A DNA stretch of 64,000 nt, from contig CP079699.1 in the NCBI GenBank assembly GCA_021383565.1, positions 1,488,001 to 1,552,000 on the forward strand, in the 5' to 3' direction. Under the pieces are notes generated by a model. That model worked only from the letters and a program-made list of their open reading frames with translations, was not told the DNA's origin and searched no databases. Below, piece by piece: positions 34,611-44,270 of the stretch (its first letter is position 1; every line of letters starts with the position of its first letter). The position numbers and the translations under genes are program-made. This stretch comes from Levilactobacillus brevis (lineage in GTDB: Bacteria; Bacillota; Bacilli; Lactobacillales; Lactobacillaceae).

Positions 34611-34758
34611 GGTTGAATGCTAGAAAACGGCTAGAATCCGTAATGTGACAAGGATAACATCCATCATCATATGATAGTCACGTACTGGCCGCCTTACCAT
34701 TCACCAAATTTGGTCTGGAACGCAGTGGGGCGGCCGGGAAAAGCCCAAACCGCTTAAC
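34611..34758 (-). repeat. Dispersed intergenic repeat, copy B (inverted, partial)
   Basis: Read in reverse it contains the tail shared with copies A and D (TAGAATCCGTAATGTGACAA, then AAGGATA and ATCC), the conserved core CCGCCTTACCATTCACC with AAATTTGGTCTGG, and GTGGG. It continues with CGGGAAAAGCC, the half of hairpin 3 seen in copy A, then stops before the YibF stop codon. The 5' half of the module is missing. Confidence 0.8.
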
Positions 34759-34763
34759 CCCTT

Positions 34764-35558
34764 TCATTCCAAGCGATCATGGTCTTTCTGGGCCTTGGTC
34801 GTTCGACGTCGCTTACCGGCTACCGCGCGCGTCATGACCCACGCCGTAATCGGGACGGTTAGGATGACACTGACCATAGCGAACAGAATCATCAAGATTT
34901 CTGAGACAAAGATCTTATCATTTAGAATTTCGCCAAAAGAATAGTGCACGCCGGTAAACCAGATGAAGAGGGCAAGAAAACCTCCGAAGAAGCCGAAGAA
35001 CAGCGTGTTGAAGGTTGTCCCGATGATCTGCTTGCCCACGGCGATACCGTCCCCTAGCAGGGCCTTAGGCGTCACTTGCGGGTGCTGCTCGAGGATTTCA
35101 CTGAGGCCAGCCGCAATGGCCATAGCGGCCTCCGCAATGGCCCCCAGCGTGCTGAGAATGGCCGTAGCGGTCGTCACCTGAATAAAACTAATGCCGACCA
35201 GAACCGATAAGCCCTCCAAGTCTTCACTATCCTCCGGACCAAATCCCTGAACCAGCGCCCAGTGCTCCACCGGGACGATCAACAGCACTAAAATGACGAG
35301 AACGGCTGCCGAAGCCAGAAAAGCCACCGTACTGGACAGGTCATCCCCACTGCTCATGAAGATGGTCAACGCCAAGACTAACAGGCCGACCACCAGCGTT
35401 ACCGGCAACGGCGGAAAATGAAAGGCCACCAGCACGATTGCCAAGAATAGCAGGCCAAAGTTCAAGAGGAGCGCCAGAAAAGACTGCAGCCCCGCCTTCC
35501 CTCCGACCAGAACCATCAAGATTAGGAGCACCAATCCCAAGACATTAATTGTACTCAT
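34764..35558 (-). CDS. YibE/F family membrane protein (YibF-like)
   Basis: A 264-residue protein with about seven hydrophobic segments and a conserved middle GISFIQVTTATAILSTLGAIAEAAMAIAAGLSEIL, typical of the YibE/F family. The function is not established. It overlaps the YibE-like gene by four bases, and the two are found paired in Lactococcus and lactobacilli. The C-terminus is charged and cytoplasmic. Downstream lies repeat copy B. Confidence 0.85.
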   Translation of the reverse strand: MSTINVLGLVLLILMVLVGGKAGLQSFLALLLNFGLLFLAIVLVAFHFPPLPVTLVVGLLVLALTIFMSSGDDLSSTVAFLASAAVLVILVLLIVPVEHWALVQGFGPEDSEDLEGLSVLVGISFIQVTTATAILSTLGAIAEAAMAIAAGLSEILEQHPQVTPKALLGDGIAVGKQIIGTTFNTLFFGFFGGFLALFIWFTGVHYSFGEILNDKIFVSEILMILFAMVSVILTVPITAWVMTRAVAGKRRRTTKAQKDHDRLE

Positions 35559-36670
35559 GCACGCACCTTCTTTTCCATAAAACGGCTGGCGAGGTAGCTG
35601 GCCAACGGTACGGCCAACACGATGCCAATGCCACTAATCAAGCTTTGGACCACGCCCATCGACATGTTCATCGAGAAGGTATAGCCCCAACTATTTCCAT
35701 TCTTCAGGTATAGCATTGCCATCGGAAAGGTGTCCGCCACGAAGATGAAGAAAAGGACGTTAATCAGCGGGCCCATAATGGTACTGCCAATCTGCCGACC
35801 AGACTTGAAGACTTGGCCCGCCGACAGCTCCGGCCGTTCGCGTTTCAACGCAAACAATGACGAGATAATATCGGTCGACTCATCCATAACAGCCCCCAGT
35901 GACCCCAGCAACGTTTCCGCCAAGAACAATGGTCGCGGTAGCTGCGTGACGTATTGCATGGACTCGTAGTACATCCCCTTCTCGTGGGTGAAATGAAAGA
36001 CCAGTAGGGCCACGACAATTGAGAGCGCCGTTCCGCCTAGCGTGGTGGCCAGCGTAATCAGCATCTGCCGATTGGCGCCGATGACCAACCACAAGGTCAG
36101 CGCGGCGAAGACCACCGCCAGGCTACCGAAGATCCAGAGGACCCGGGCGCCCTGCGTTGACCCATTGAGGATAATGGCCATCAGGAACAGCACCCCATTG
36201 AGGGCCACACTCAGGAAGGCCATGAACCCGCTGAACTGCATGATGAGGAGCAATAGGCCGACAACTAACCACAGCATGAAGACCAACGGCGTGTCCCGCT
36301 TGGCATCCTTAGCCGTCGCGGTCAGTCCCGAGCGATGCTGATGGACCACCACGAAGAGTTGACTGCCCTTGCGATACCGTTGGTCCATGGCTCCCGACAG
36401 TGAATACGTGTTGGTGACCGTCAGCGTTTGCCCGCGATATTGACCATTGAGAATGTGCCCGCGCAGAACCTGTTTGGTCTGGCGATCCACGTTGTGAAAG
36501 TCATCCTCCTCGTGAGTGGCCGTCCCCGTCTGCACGCTCGTGACCTGCATGATGGGGTTCCGGTAGAGTCCCGCGTTGTGCTGCGTTCCCCATACCACTA
36601 GACCACCGATGAGAAGCACCAGTAGCCACAGGCCGAGTGTGACCTTTCTTTTCTTCACTAAACCTTGCAT
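35555..36670 (-). CDS. YibE/F family membrane protein (YibE-like)
   Basis: A 371-residue protein. A signal-like first helix (VTLGLWLLVLLIGGLVVWG) precedes an extracellular beta-rich domain of about 100 residues (QVTSVQTGTATHEE, QRYRKGSQLFVVV) and then seven or so transmembrane segments with the family sequence LLGSLGAVMDESTDIISSL. Start at ATG 36670, ten bases after AAGGGA, rather than a codon 13 residues earlier. It forms an operon with the YibF-like gene. Function unknown. Confidence 0.85.
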   Translation of the reverse strand: MQGLVKKRKVTLGLWLLVLLIGGLVVWGTQHNAGLYRNPIMQVTSVQTGTATHEEDDFHNVDRQTKQVLRGHILNGQYRGQTLTVTNTYSLSGAMDQRYRKGSQLFVVVHQHRSGLTATAKDAKRDTPLVFMLWLVVGLLLLIMQFSGFMAFLSVALNGVLFLMAIILNGSTQGARVLWIFGSLAVVFAALTLWLVIGANRQMLITLATTLGGTALSIVVALLVFHFTHEKGMYYESMQYVTQLPRPLFLAETLLGSLGAVMDESTDIISSLFALKRERPELSAGQVFKSGRQIGSTIMGPLINVLFFIFVADTFPMAMLYLKNGNSWGYTFSMNMSMGVVQSLISGIGIVLAVPLASYLASRFMEKKVRA

Positions 36671-36825
36671 ACTCCCGATCCCTTCTAACCTTTGACGCGT
36701 TGCATTCAATATACCACTTTCTGTGGTGGTGCCAGCGTCACGCTAAAAATTTTAACCAAATCACATGAATCGCCGTTCTAGCAACCCTACTAGGGGGTTA
36801 ATTACCGGAGAATCCCTGGGGACCC

Positions 36826-36854
36826 TTGCAATTTGTGAGGATAAACGATAGAAT
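36826..36854 (+). promoter_or_regulatory. Promoter of the 38-residue protein gene
   Basis: TTGCAA at 36826-36831, 17-base spacer, TAGAAT at 36849-36854. Confidence 0.65.
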
Positions 36855-36894
36855 GGTAGCCGATTGTTATTTTAATTAAGCGAGGGTTTTTACA

Positions 36895-37011
36895 ATGAGA
36901 AAAGCACATCCAAATGGCGTTCAAGGCCGTCGGAAGGTTAACCGTAAAAAGGACCGGAAGCGGCGCGACGAAATTTCAGATTTACAACGTTGGTTAAAGA
37001 ACAAAAAGTAA
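36895..37011 (+). CDS. Very basic small protein, 38 residues
   Basis: Begins MRKAHPNGVQGRRKVNRKKD and ends SDLQRWLKNKK. Twenty or so residues are Lys or Arg. It has its own promoter, a GCGAGGG ribosome binding site 9 bases upstream and its own terminator, so it is very likely expressed. The N-terminal half looks like a nucleic-acid-binding tail and the C-terminus a short helix. It is not one of the standard ribosomal proteins that I recognise. Confidence 0.65.
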   Translation: MRKAHPNGVQGRRKVNRKKDRKRRDEISDLQRWLKNKK

Positions 37012-37027
37012 ATCTGACGCCTATACC

Positions 37028-37070
37028 ATAAAACGCACTGACAAGTTAATTGCCGGTGCGTTTTATTTTG
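37028..37070 (+). terminator. Terminator after the small basic protein gene
   Basis: AAAACGCAC pairs with GTGCGTTTT, followed by ATTTTG. Confidence 0.8.
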
Positions 37071-37123
37071 CAGATTTTTTTAGACTAAAAAGGACTCGGC
37101 CAACGCCAAGTCCCCTGAATGAC

Positions 37124-37552
37124 TTAATCAACGACTAACACACTCGTCTTGGAATTATGAACCACATAGCTCGTGGTTGACCCCATGATGGCCCGGCCCA
37201 GGCCGTGTGCCCCGGAACGCCCAATCACCGTCAAGTTCGTGTTGAGTTCTTCGGGCAAAGTCACGGCAATCGTCGGCTTCGGTAGACCGGTCTTGAACCG
37301 TGTTTCCACGGGCACACCGGCTTCCTTGACCTCTTCAACGGCAGTATCCAAGAATTTTGACGCCGCTTCCTTGAAATGCGTGACAATTTCACTGCCAAAT
37401 TCCGCGCCGTAGTGGGCATAGGTTTGATCACTAGCGACGGAAACGATGAACAGCTTTGATCCCAGCTTTTGGGCCAATTTGGTTGCCTCCACCAGTGCTT
37501 TATGGGCGTTATTGCTCCCATCCATTGGTACTAAGATCCGTTCATACATCAT
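37124..37552 (-). CDS. Universal stress protein UspA family
   Basis: A 142-residue single Usp domain. YERILVPMDGSNNAHKA opens the fold, with the Asp of the ATP-binding loop, and the nucleotide motif GRSGAHGLGRAIMGSTTSYV matches G-2x-G-9x-G(S/T). Such proteins bind ATP or AMP and accumulate in stress. The ATG follows AAAGGACGGG. It is transcribed alone, toward the terminator of the small basic gene. Confidence 0.93.
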   Translation of the reverse strand: MMYERILVPMDGSNNAHKALVEATKLAQKLGSKLFIVSVASDQTYAHYGAEFGSEIVTHFKEAASKFLDTAVEEVKEAGVPVETRFKTGLPKPTIAVTLPEELNTNLTVIGRSGAHGLGRAIMGSTTSYVVHNSKTSVLVVD

Positions 37553-37766
37553 ATCCCGTCCTTTCCATATTAAACCATCAATGTGGTATCGCTTTCAACA
37601 CCTTTATCATAGCAATAAACACCGCCCGTTGGAAGACAAATGCACAAATTTTCACGAGAATTTTAGGCTTCTGGGCAAATGTTTAGCCGATTCTCATTCT
37701 CGCTTTCCTCCCGGTTTGTGGTAAGATTAACCAAATAACTGAATTAGAAGGATGGTTTCCACAATC

Positions 37767-38654
37767 ATGAAAAAGTTTTTACTGGGTGCCCTAGGCTTAC
37801 TCGCGTTAACCCTAGCCGGCTGCTCGAATAATCACCTCACCACGAAGAAGTCCAGTTACCGGCCCACGGCGCTCACGGCGGTGGTCAAGGGAAACGCTAG
37901 CGCCAAACGCGTCAGCTACCAAATTGATAATGGGAAGAAGCAATCCGTCAAGGTCAACAGCGGCGCTTATTTCTTCCAAGTTCCCGCAGCCACCAAGGAC
38001 CAAACCGTTAAAATCACGGCGGGGAGCGCGAAGAAGACCGTTACCGTCAAGAAGGTCAAGGCGCTGGGTACCTACAAGTCCCTAGCGGCCAAGTACAACC
38101 AGATGGTCACGGCTTCCTACCTGCCAACCAAGGTCCAAAAGCAATTGCAAGCGGCTCAAAAGAACCAAGCGGCAACCAAGAAAAAGTTAACGGCGCTGGC
38201 TAAGACCGACCCGGCCGCCGCAGCCGCTGCTGCTCAGCAACAACAAGCCGCCGCCAAGCAGTTACAGGCCGAGATGAACACGGCCAAGCGCAAGGCCAAA
38301 GATAGCTTGCTCCCCACCACCACTAAGGATGGTGTCAAGAATCTAACGACGACCAAGTACACCACAGTGCGGGCCAACGTTCAGGACGGCAAGTTAATGG
38401 GTCTAGCCATGATTACGCCAACCAAGCAGATGAAGACCAAGACGGGCCAGAAAAAGTTTGGCACGACTTTCGCCCTGCTAGGAACGACGTTGAAGGCTAA
38501 GCCGAAATACGTCATTAACAAGTTCGAAAAGGTCTTGAAGGACGCCAAGAAGAATAGTTCATCCACGACGACCAAGACAATTGAATCAAATGGGATTCGC
38601 TTCAACACCGGTTTCTCGACGGATCACCTCTACATCTACATGACGCAAGGCTAA
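37767..38654 (+). CDS. Lipoprotein of unknown function with Ala/Gln-rich helix
   Basis: A 295-residue lipoprotein. The signal KKFLLGALGLLALTLAGCS carries a clear lipobox LAGC. The N-terminal third (residues about 35-105) is beta-rich and Lys-rich, like an Ig-type domain; residues about 125-190 form a long Ala/Gln/Lys helix (AAAAAAAQQQQAAAKQL), and the last 100 residues are mixed. No enzyme motif is recognised. Start at ATG 37767 is chosen because the earlier ATG at 37752 overlaps the AGAAGGA ribosome binding site. Confidence 0.75.
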   Translation: MKKFLLGALGLLALTLAGCSNNHLTTKKSSYRPTALTAVVKGNASAKRVSYQIDNGKKQSVKVNSGAYFFQVPAATKDQTVKITAGSAKKTVTVKKVKALGTYKSLAAKYNQMVTASYLPTKVQKQLQAAQKNQAATKKKLTALAKTDPAAAAAAAQQQQAAAKQLQAEMNTAKRKAKDSLLPTTTKDGVKNLTTTKYTTVRANVQDGKLMGLAMITPTKQMKTKTGQKKFGTTFALLGTTLKAKPKYVINKFEKVLKDAKKNSSSTTTKTIESNGIRFNTGFSTDHLYIYMTQG

Positions 38655-39024
38655 CGGATAATGGGGAGTGTCTCCGGCTGTCCGCCTTACCATTTGCCAA
38701 AATGACTCGGACTTTCTGTCGGGTCATTTTTTTACCGACTTAACTAACTGACTCTCCATCTCGTGGCCACTGTCATCTGTCGCGAAGCCCATTTAGATGG
38801 GCTTTCTTCGCCACTTCTTCGTTAATTCAAGGGAATGGTTAACGTATACCCTAAACCAGATAACAAACTGACTTACCCTAACGCATTCTCCCTAAGGGTA
38901 ATCATTTTTATCCCCAGCAATCAGGTGGCATAATAACGGTATGCTGAGGTAGTGAATATTGGCTGTCATTCAGCATGGAAATGTTTGCTAAACCAGCTAG
39001 ATTCGTTTTCAAGGGGGAGTTATT
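38655..39024. other. Intergenic region with terminator and candidate MarR operator
   Basis: 370 bases without a gene. It starts with a terminator at 38700-38732 (TGACTCGGAC and GTCGGGTCA, then seven T). Within 38665-38705 the sequence CCGCCTTACCATTTGCCAAA resembles the core of the dispersed repeat. Near 38873-38901 lies the inverted repeat TTACCCT and AGGGTAA, and TACCCTAA occurs once more about 25 bases upstream; these could be operators for the adjacent MarR-type gene. Confidence 0.45.
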
Positions 39025-39519
39025 ATGCAAAACGAAGAAAGAGTATTTGAAAATTTTCTACGGCAGTACCGCGAAATTTTTCGGGTGTTGATCAATGCGG
39101 CAGAACAGATTACCGGGCAGTACTCGGTTAGCTTCGAACAGTATTTATTGTTAAAGCAGATCCACGAACAACGGAATATTACGTTGAGTGAATTGGCCGA
39201 TTCCACGCGGACTACGCGCTCGGCTGCGGCTCGGAAATTGCGGGCCCTGCTGCTGGATGGGTTCGTTGAACAGGAAGCCAAGATGGATGATCGGCGGGTG
39301 AAGTACCTGCGCTTGACCGATAAGGGGACCACCGTGGAACATGACATTCACCAAGCCTTTTTGCAGAGTGCAGAGACCTGGAACCAGATTCCAACCAGCT
39401 TAACTCCGGCAGATATTACCGACTTCTTTACCCAGTATCAACAAAACATTGCGGTCTGGGACCGGACACGACCAAAGTTCCAGCGGCCAATTCTCAATGC
39501 CAAGCGGCGGGTTGAATAA
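39025..39519 (+). CDS. MarR-family transcriptional regulator
   Basis: A 164-residue winged-helix protein. The DNA-binding part is ITLSELADSTRTTRSAAARKLRALLLDGFVEQEA followed by DDRRVKYLRLTDKG, the MarR beta-wing. Helices at both ends would form the dimer interface. Target genes are not obvious; the next gene, pepO, has a terminator between. A TTACCCT/AGGGTAA inverted repeat upstream may be its own operator. Confidence 0.88.
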   Translation: MQNEERVFENFLRQYREIFRVLINAAEQITGQYSVSFEQYLLLKQIHEQRNITLSELADSTRTTRSAAARKLRALLLDGFVEQEAKMDDRRVKYLRLTDKGTTVEHDIHQAFLQSAETWNQIPTSLTPADITDFFTQYQQNIAVWDRTRPKFQRPILNAKRRVE

Positions 39520-39581
39520 CGCCGTGAATTGAAACCGTAAACATGGCTGGTTTCATCACGCATGGAACCACCCATTTCAAA

Positions 39582-39626
39582 AATAGCGGGAGTTGAATCG
39601 TGAGGTTCGGATCCCGTTATTCTTGT
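39582..39626 (+). terminator. Terminator after the marR-type gene
   Basis: AATAGCGGGA pairs with TCCCGTTATT, followed by CTTGT. Confidence 0.65.
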
Positions 39627-39725
39627 ATTAGTTTCTATTTATGAGAAAACTATGATAAAAAAATTCCCTTTTAACTATAAAAGCGTTAACCTGTCACTAA
39701 TGACAATTTTTAAGGAGGATTTCCT

Positions 39726-41675
39726 ATGCGTATTAATCATTTTGCTTCCGATGCGCCATCCGCTGGCGACTTTCCGGTCGACGAATCCCTGTTAACTCAG
39801 GACTTTTACGATGCCGTTAATGGCAAGTGGGCCGCCCAAGCAACCATCCCTGGCGACCACGCCTCGACCGGGGGCTTCATGGATCTGGCCGACAACATTG
39901 AACACACGCTGATGCATGACTTTAGTGACTTATTAGCGGGCAAATTAACGCCGGCAAATCCCGAAATGGCGGAGTTCAAGAAGCTCTACACCATGACTAG
40001 CGACTTCGACCAACGGGAAAAGGCGGGCACCGCACCGCTCAAGCCGTGGCTCGCCAAGATTGAGGCACTGACAGACTTTGATGACCTTAGCCAACACCTA
40101 GCCGATTGGTATCGTCAAGGACTTCCGGCGCCCATCGAGGTCGGCGTCGAACCCGACATGAAAGATACCAGCCAATACGCGCTCTACGTGGACGCGCCGA
40201 GCCTCTTTCTACCCGACAAGACCTACTATAGCAAAGACAATCCGGCGGCCAAGCAACTCATGCCAATCTTCACCCAAACGGCAACGAAGCTATTGGAACT
40301 CCTCGGTTACGACACCGATAAGGCCGCAACCATCGTCGAACAAGCCAAGCAATTCGATGCGCAGATTGCCCCCCACGTGAAGTCCTCCGAAGAAGCCGCT
40401 GACTACGTCAAAATTTACAATCCGCGGAAGTTAGCCGCTGTTGATGGCCAGGTCAGTGCGCTTGACCTGACCGGTGCCATTACGGACTTACTGCACGATA
40501 CGCCGGAAACGGTCATCCTGCCGCAACCGAAGTTCTTCGATGCCGTCGATGACATTCTGGCGCCGGCTAATTTCGACGCGGTTAAGAGCTGGATGCTGGT
40601 GAACACTGCCTTTGACGCAACCGGTCTCCTGACCGAAGAATACCGCCAAGTCGGTGGCACCTACAGTCGGGCGCTCTCCGGCAAGAAGGAAGCCCGTTCC
40701 CAAGCCAAGGCCGCTTACTACCTGGCCATGGGCAACTTCTCCCAAGTCGTTGGTGACTACTACGGTCGCAAGTACTTCGGCGAAGCGGCTAAAAAAGACG
40801 TTCACGACATGGTCGTCAAGATGGCCAACGTTTACCAAAATCGGTTGAAAACCAACGATTGGTTGAGTAAGGCTACCCGGGAAAAGGCCATCGTTAAGCT
40901 CCAGAAATTAACGATTAAGGTCGGCTATCCCGATAAAATTGATCCACTCTACGCCAAGTTCCACGTGGACACTGACAAGTCGTTATTCGATAACTTGCAA
41001 GGCTTTAGCGAGATTGTTCTGGCTGATTTCTACGGTCACTGGGGCCAACCCGTGGACCGCGACAAGTGGGAAATGAGCGCCAGCACTGTCAACGCTTACT
41101 ACTCCCCAACCAACAACGAAATTGTCTTTCCCGCGGCGATCTTGCAGAAGCCATTCTACAGCCTGAAGCAATCCAGCAGCGCTAACTACGGGGGTATCGG
41201 GGCCGTGATCGCCCACGAAATCTCCCACGCCTTCGACAACAACGGCGCCCAGTTCGATGAATTTGGGAATTTGAACAACTGGTGGACGGACGCCGATCTG
41301 GCCCACTTCAAGGACCTGGCTAAGGCCATGATTAACGAATTCGATGGCATCTCCTTTGCTGGTCAGAAAGTCAACGGTAAGCTGACCGTCTCCGAAAACA
41401 TTGCTGACGCCGGCGGTCTGAGTTGTGCGCTGGAGGCCGCTAAGTCAGAGGATGACGTTGACCTGCGAGCCTTCTTCATCAACTGGGGTAATATCTGGCG
41501 GATGAAGGCCACCACTGCGTACATGCAGCTTCTGCTGTCGATTGACGTCCACGCCCCCGCCAAGCTCCGGGCGAACGTGCAACTCAAGAATCTGGCCGAC
41601 TTCTACAGTACCTTCAACGTTCAGTCGGATGATGCCATGTACTTGGCACCAGCTGACCGGGTGAAGATCTGGTAG
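39726..41675 (+). CDS. pepO: M13-family metallo-endopeptidase PepO
   Basis: Zinc endopeptidase of 649 residues that cleaves oligopeptides in the cytoplasm. The zinc motif HEISH lies near residue 496, followed by AFDNNGAQFDEFGNLNNWW; the third zinc ligand is in ENIADAGG near 557, and the C-terminal LAPADRVKIW closes the family. No signal peptide is present, as in lactic bacterial PepO. The ribosome binding site is AAGGAGG. It is followed by a strong terminator that also ends the gal operon. Confidence 0.95.
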   Translation: MRINHFASDAPSAGDFPVDESLLTQDFYDAVNGKWAAQATIPGDHASTGGFMDLADNIEHTLMHDFSDLLAGKLTPANPEMAEFKKLYTMTSDFDQREKAGTAPLKPWLAKIEALTDFDDLSQHLADWYRQGLPAPIEVGVEPDMKDTSQYALYVDAPSLFLPDKTYYSKDNPAAKQLMPIFTQTATKLLELLGYDTDKAATIVEQAKQFDAQIAPHVKSSEEAADYVKIYNPRKLAAVDGQVSALDLTGAITDLLHDTPETVILPQPKFFDAVDDILAPANFDAVKSWMLVNTAFDATGLLTEEYRQVGGTYSRALSGKKEARSQAKAAYYLAMGNFSQVVGDYYGRKYFGEAAKKDVHDMVVKMANVYQNRLKTNDWLSKATREKAIVKLQKLTIKVGYPDKIDPLYAKFHVDTDKSLFDNLQGFSEIVLADFYGHWGQPVDRDKWEMSASTVNAYYSPTNNEIVFPAAILQKPFYSLKQSSSANYGGIGAVIAHEISHAFDNNGAQFDEFGNLNNWWTDADLAHFKDLAKAMINEFDGISFAGQKVNGKLTVSENIADAGGLSCALEAAKSEDDVDLRAFFINWGNIWRMKATTAYMQLLLSIDVHAPAKLRANVQLKNLADFYSTFNVQSDDAMYLAPADRVKIW

Positions 41676-41741
41676 TCTTGCCACTTCAATTTCGAATCAA
41701 AAAAGCATTTAAATCTTACAGCATATTCAATAACTACGACA

Positions 41742-41784
41742 AAATAAGGCCTGAATCCGCAAAGATTCAGGCCTTATTTTTTAT
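41742..41784. terminator. Bidirectional terminator between pepO and galR
   Basis: AATAAGGCCTGAATC pairs perfectly with GATTCAGGCCTTATT; A-rich on the left and T-rich on the right, so it serves both convergent genes. Confidence 0.92.
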
Positions 41785-42791
41785 GCTTTCAACGTACTTT
41801 CTCGTTCAATTAATTCGGTACCAATCGTCACTCGTTGCGGTGTCTGCCGGCCCGTCTGCATGCGGTCGGCCACCAGATCGGCGGCCTCCGCGCCCAGCAT
41901 CTCCGTATTCACGTGAACGCTGCTGAGTTCAGGAAAGACGTACTTAGCAATCGTGGTGTCGTTGAAGCTAAAGACGCTAACCTGTTCCGGCACAGCGACA
42001 CCATTTTCACGCAGGGCCTTCAGTGCCCCCGCGGCCATAGGATCATTGGTAACGAAGAATGCGTGAGGTAACTGCTTGCCTAGCCGCGTAATGGCGGCCT
42101 GCATCTGTTCATAACCCGACTCCGCGGTGTAATCGCCGGTGAAGACCAGCTTGGGATCAAAGACCCCGCGCGCCTGCATCTCGTGGCAGTACGCTGTATA
42201 CCGGGGATCAATCACCGCCAGCTTGCCATCGGTCGTCGACTCACTCCCACAGATCAGCCCAATCTCGTGCTGATCGCGTTGCCAGAAGAAGTCGACCACC
42301 TGCTGAACGGCCACGTCAAAGTCCGTGACTACACTATCGTAGCCGTGACCCAATTGATCCTGATCGACAAAGACCAGATTGGCCGTCAGCTGAGACAATG
42401 TACTGACCTGCTCGTCACTGAATTTACCAATAGCAATCACGGCGTCCACGTCTGGATCAATGGCCTGCAGGTTATTCTGAAACGTTCGCGTAGCCAGCAT
42501 GTTGAGCTGCTCACAGCGTTTCTCTAAGCCCAACCGAATCGCCATGTAATACAGGTCATCCAATTCCTTAGACTTCGAGTACCACTGGACGATGGCAACT
42601 CGCAGTTGCTTGGCCGGTGCGTTAGCTCGTCGTTTGGACTTGGTGTAGTTCAAGTCCTCGGCGACCTCGAATATTTGTTTTCTGGTGGACTCACTGACCG
42701 ACAATGTCCGGTCGTAATTCAGAACCCGTGACACGGTCGCCAGCGAGACCCCTACCGTTGTCGCAATATCTTTTAAGGTGGCTGCGATCAC
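41781..42791 (-). CDS. galR: LacI-family galactose operon repressor GalR
   Basis: A 336-residue repressor. ATLKDIATTVGVSLATVSRVLNYD is the LacI helix-turn-helix and hinge region, followed by a periplasmic-binding-like sensor domain (VDAVIAIGKFSDEQV, HAFFVTNDPMAAGALKAL). It is the last gene of galKETR and probably controls that operon through the palindrome at 46601-46616. The start is uncertain: GTG 42791, five bases after GGAGG, is chosen; an ATG and GTG lie one and two codons earlier. Confidence 0.9.
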   Translation of the reverse strand: MIAATLKDIATTVGVSLATVSRVLNYDRTLSVSESTRKQIFEVAEDLNYTKSKRRANAPAKQLRVAIVQWYSKSKELDDLYYMAIRLGLEKRCEQLNMLATRTFQNNLQAIDPDVDAVIAIGKFSDEQVSTLSQLTANLVFVDQDQLGHGYDSVVTDFDVAVQQVVDFFWQRDQHEIGLICGSESTTDGKLAVIDPRYTAYCHEMQARGVFDPKLVFTGDYTAESGYEQMQAAITRLGKQLPHAFFVTNDPMAAGALKALRENGVAVPEQVSVFSFNDTTIAKYVFPELSSVHVNTEMLGAEAADLVADRMQTGRQTPQRVTIGTELIERESTLKA

Positions 42792-42809
42792 CATCACCTC
42801 CCGACTGTT

Positions 42810-44270
42810 TTAGAGCTGTGCCATGAATTTATCTAGCGCGGCTTGGCCCTGGGCATCGCGCTTGAAGACACCGGCATCGGCCAGCACACGGGCAAAGGTA
42901 TTGCCGATCGCCTGGTGGATGATGGCCGTGACGTTAGCCGCCGTAACCGTGTTTTGACGCTTCAAATCATCGGCCCACGCCTGATGCATTGGCGCCATCT
43001 GGTTCGGCTGGTCCAGCAAGTATTTGCTGACCTCAGCCATCTCTGACTTCAGCCGTGCCGGCAAGATGGCCCGCCCCATGACCTCAATCAAGCCAATGTT
43101 TTCGCGCTTGATGTGTTGAACGTCCTGATGCGGATGGAAAATACCGTCCGGATACTGTTCGGACGTCTGATTATCCCGGAGCACGAGGTCCAACACGTAG
43201 TCCGCACCATCGCGGTAAGCAATGGGGGTAATCGTGTGATGCCGCGTGCCGTTCGTATAGGCCCGCACGTCCACGCTTTCATCGGAATAGTCAATCCATG
43301 AGGTTAAGACCTTGGTTGCCGCCGTAATCAGCGGTTCTGGCTGCGGTCCGCGGAGCCGAATATCGGTCATCGGCCACTGCACAATGCCAGCTGAAACGCC
43401 ATCGACCCCTAGATCTACCGGCCGGTCAATCCCCGCCTTCATCATTGGGAAGGTGTGTTTACCGCCCTGATAGTGGTCGTGGGTCAGCATGGATCCGCCC
43501 ACGATTGGCAGATCGGCATTGCTCCCGACGAAGTACGTAGGGAACTGCCGGACAATTTCCAACAAGTTGGTAAAGGTGTGTTGGTTAATCACCATTGGCC
43601 GGTGTTCTTGGGCCAAGAAGATGGCGTGTTCCGCGAAATAAGCGTATGGCGAATACTGGAAGCCCCAGGTCTCGCCGCCCACCATCAACCGGATAATCCG
43701 GTGATTGCTGCGGGCGGGATAGCCCAGACGGCCCAGATACCCCTCGTTGGTCATGCAGAGTTGGTCAAGCGGATAGCTGACCTGTTGCTGCGTCTGCGCG
43801 GCCGCAATGGCCTTGGGGTCCTTTTCTGGCTTGGACAGATTAATGGTAATCTCCAATTCACCAGCTGGTGTCTGCGCCGGGAAAACCACGTTACGCGCAA
43901 TGTTCCGTGTCTTAATGTAGTTATTGGCCTTGCTCAACTGGTAGAACCAGTCGGTCGCGGCACTGGGACTCTGTTGATAACGGTCCCAAAAGCCACGGTT
44001 CACGGCCGATGGGAGTGGTGTCATGAAGTCCATTAACTGTGACTCCAGAATCTCACGGGGACTGGGTGCATCTTCAATCTTATCGTTGGCCACAGCCGTG
44101 TCGACCATGGCGGCAACCAAGTCAATCGGTTCGTCACTCACGGCGGCTTGGGCCGGGCCATCACCAATCAGCGCGAAGATCCGGTTGGTCACGTACTGTC
44201 GGTCCAGCTCCGTGTACGGCGCTGGTGAAGCCACGACTGCGTTAATAAATGTTTGAATGGTATCCGTCAT
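42810..44270 (-). CDS. galT: UTP-hexose-1-phosphate uridylyltransferase GalT
   Basis: Converts galactose-1-phosphate and UDP-glucose to UDP-galactose and glucose-1-phosphate in the Leloir pathway. At 486 residues it is the long Gram-positive type (GalT class 2), with the segments VGSNADLPIVGGSMLTHDHYQGG and NRGFWDRYQ. The start overlaps the galE stop by one base (TAATG). galR follows 18 bases downstream. The long class is unrelated in length to the E. coli enzyme of about 350 residues but catalyses the same step. Confidence 0.95.
   Translation of the reverse strand: MTDTIQTFINAVVASPAPYTELDRQYVTNRIFALIGDGPAQAAVSDEPIDLVAAMVDTAVANDKIEDAPSPREILESQLMDFMTPLPSAVNRGFWDRYQQSPSAATDWFYQLSKANNYIKTRNIARNVVFPAQTPAGELEITINLSKPEKDPKAIAAAQTQQQVSYPLDQLCMTNEGYLGRLGYPARSNHRIIRLMVGGETWGFQYSPYAYFAEHAIFLAQEHRPMVINQHTFTNLLEIVRQFPTYFVGSNADLPIVGGSMLTHDHYQGGKHTFPMMKAGIDRPVDLGVDGVSAGIVQWPMTDIRLRGPQPEPLITAATKVLTSWIDYSDESVDVRAYTNGTRHHTITPIAYRDGADYVLDLVLRDNQTSEQYPDGIFHPHQDVQHIKRENIGLIEVMGRAILPARLKSEMAEVSKYLLDQPNQMAPMHQAWADDLKRQNTVTAANVTAIIHQAIGNTFARVLADAGVFKRDAQGQAALDKFMAQL

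Noticed and set aside
43455..44036. 193-codon plus-strand frame
   Set aside because: It is the complement of galT, with no ribosome binding site; an effect of GC-rich codon use.
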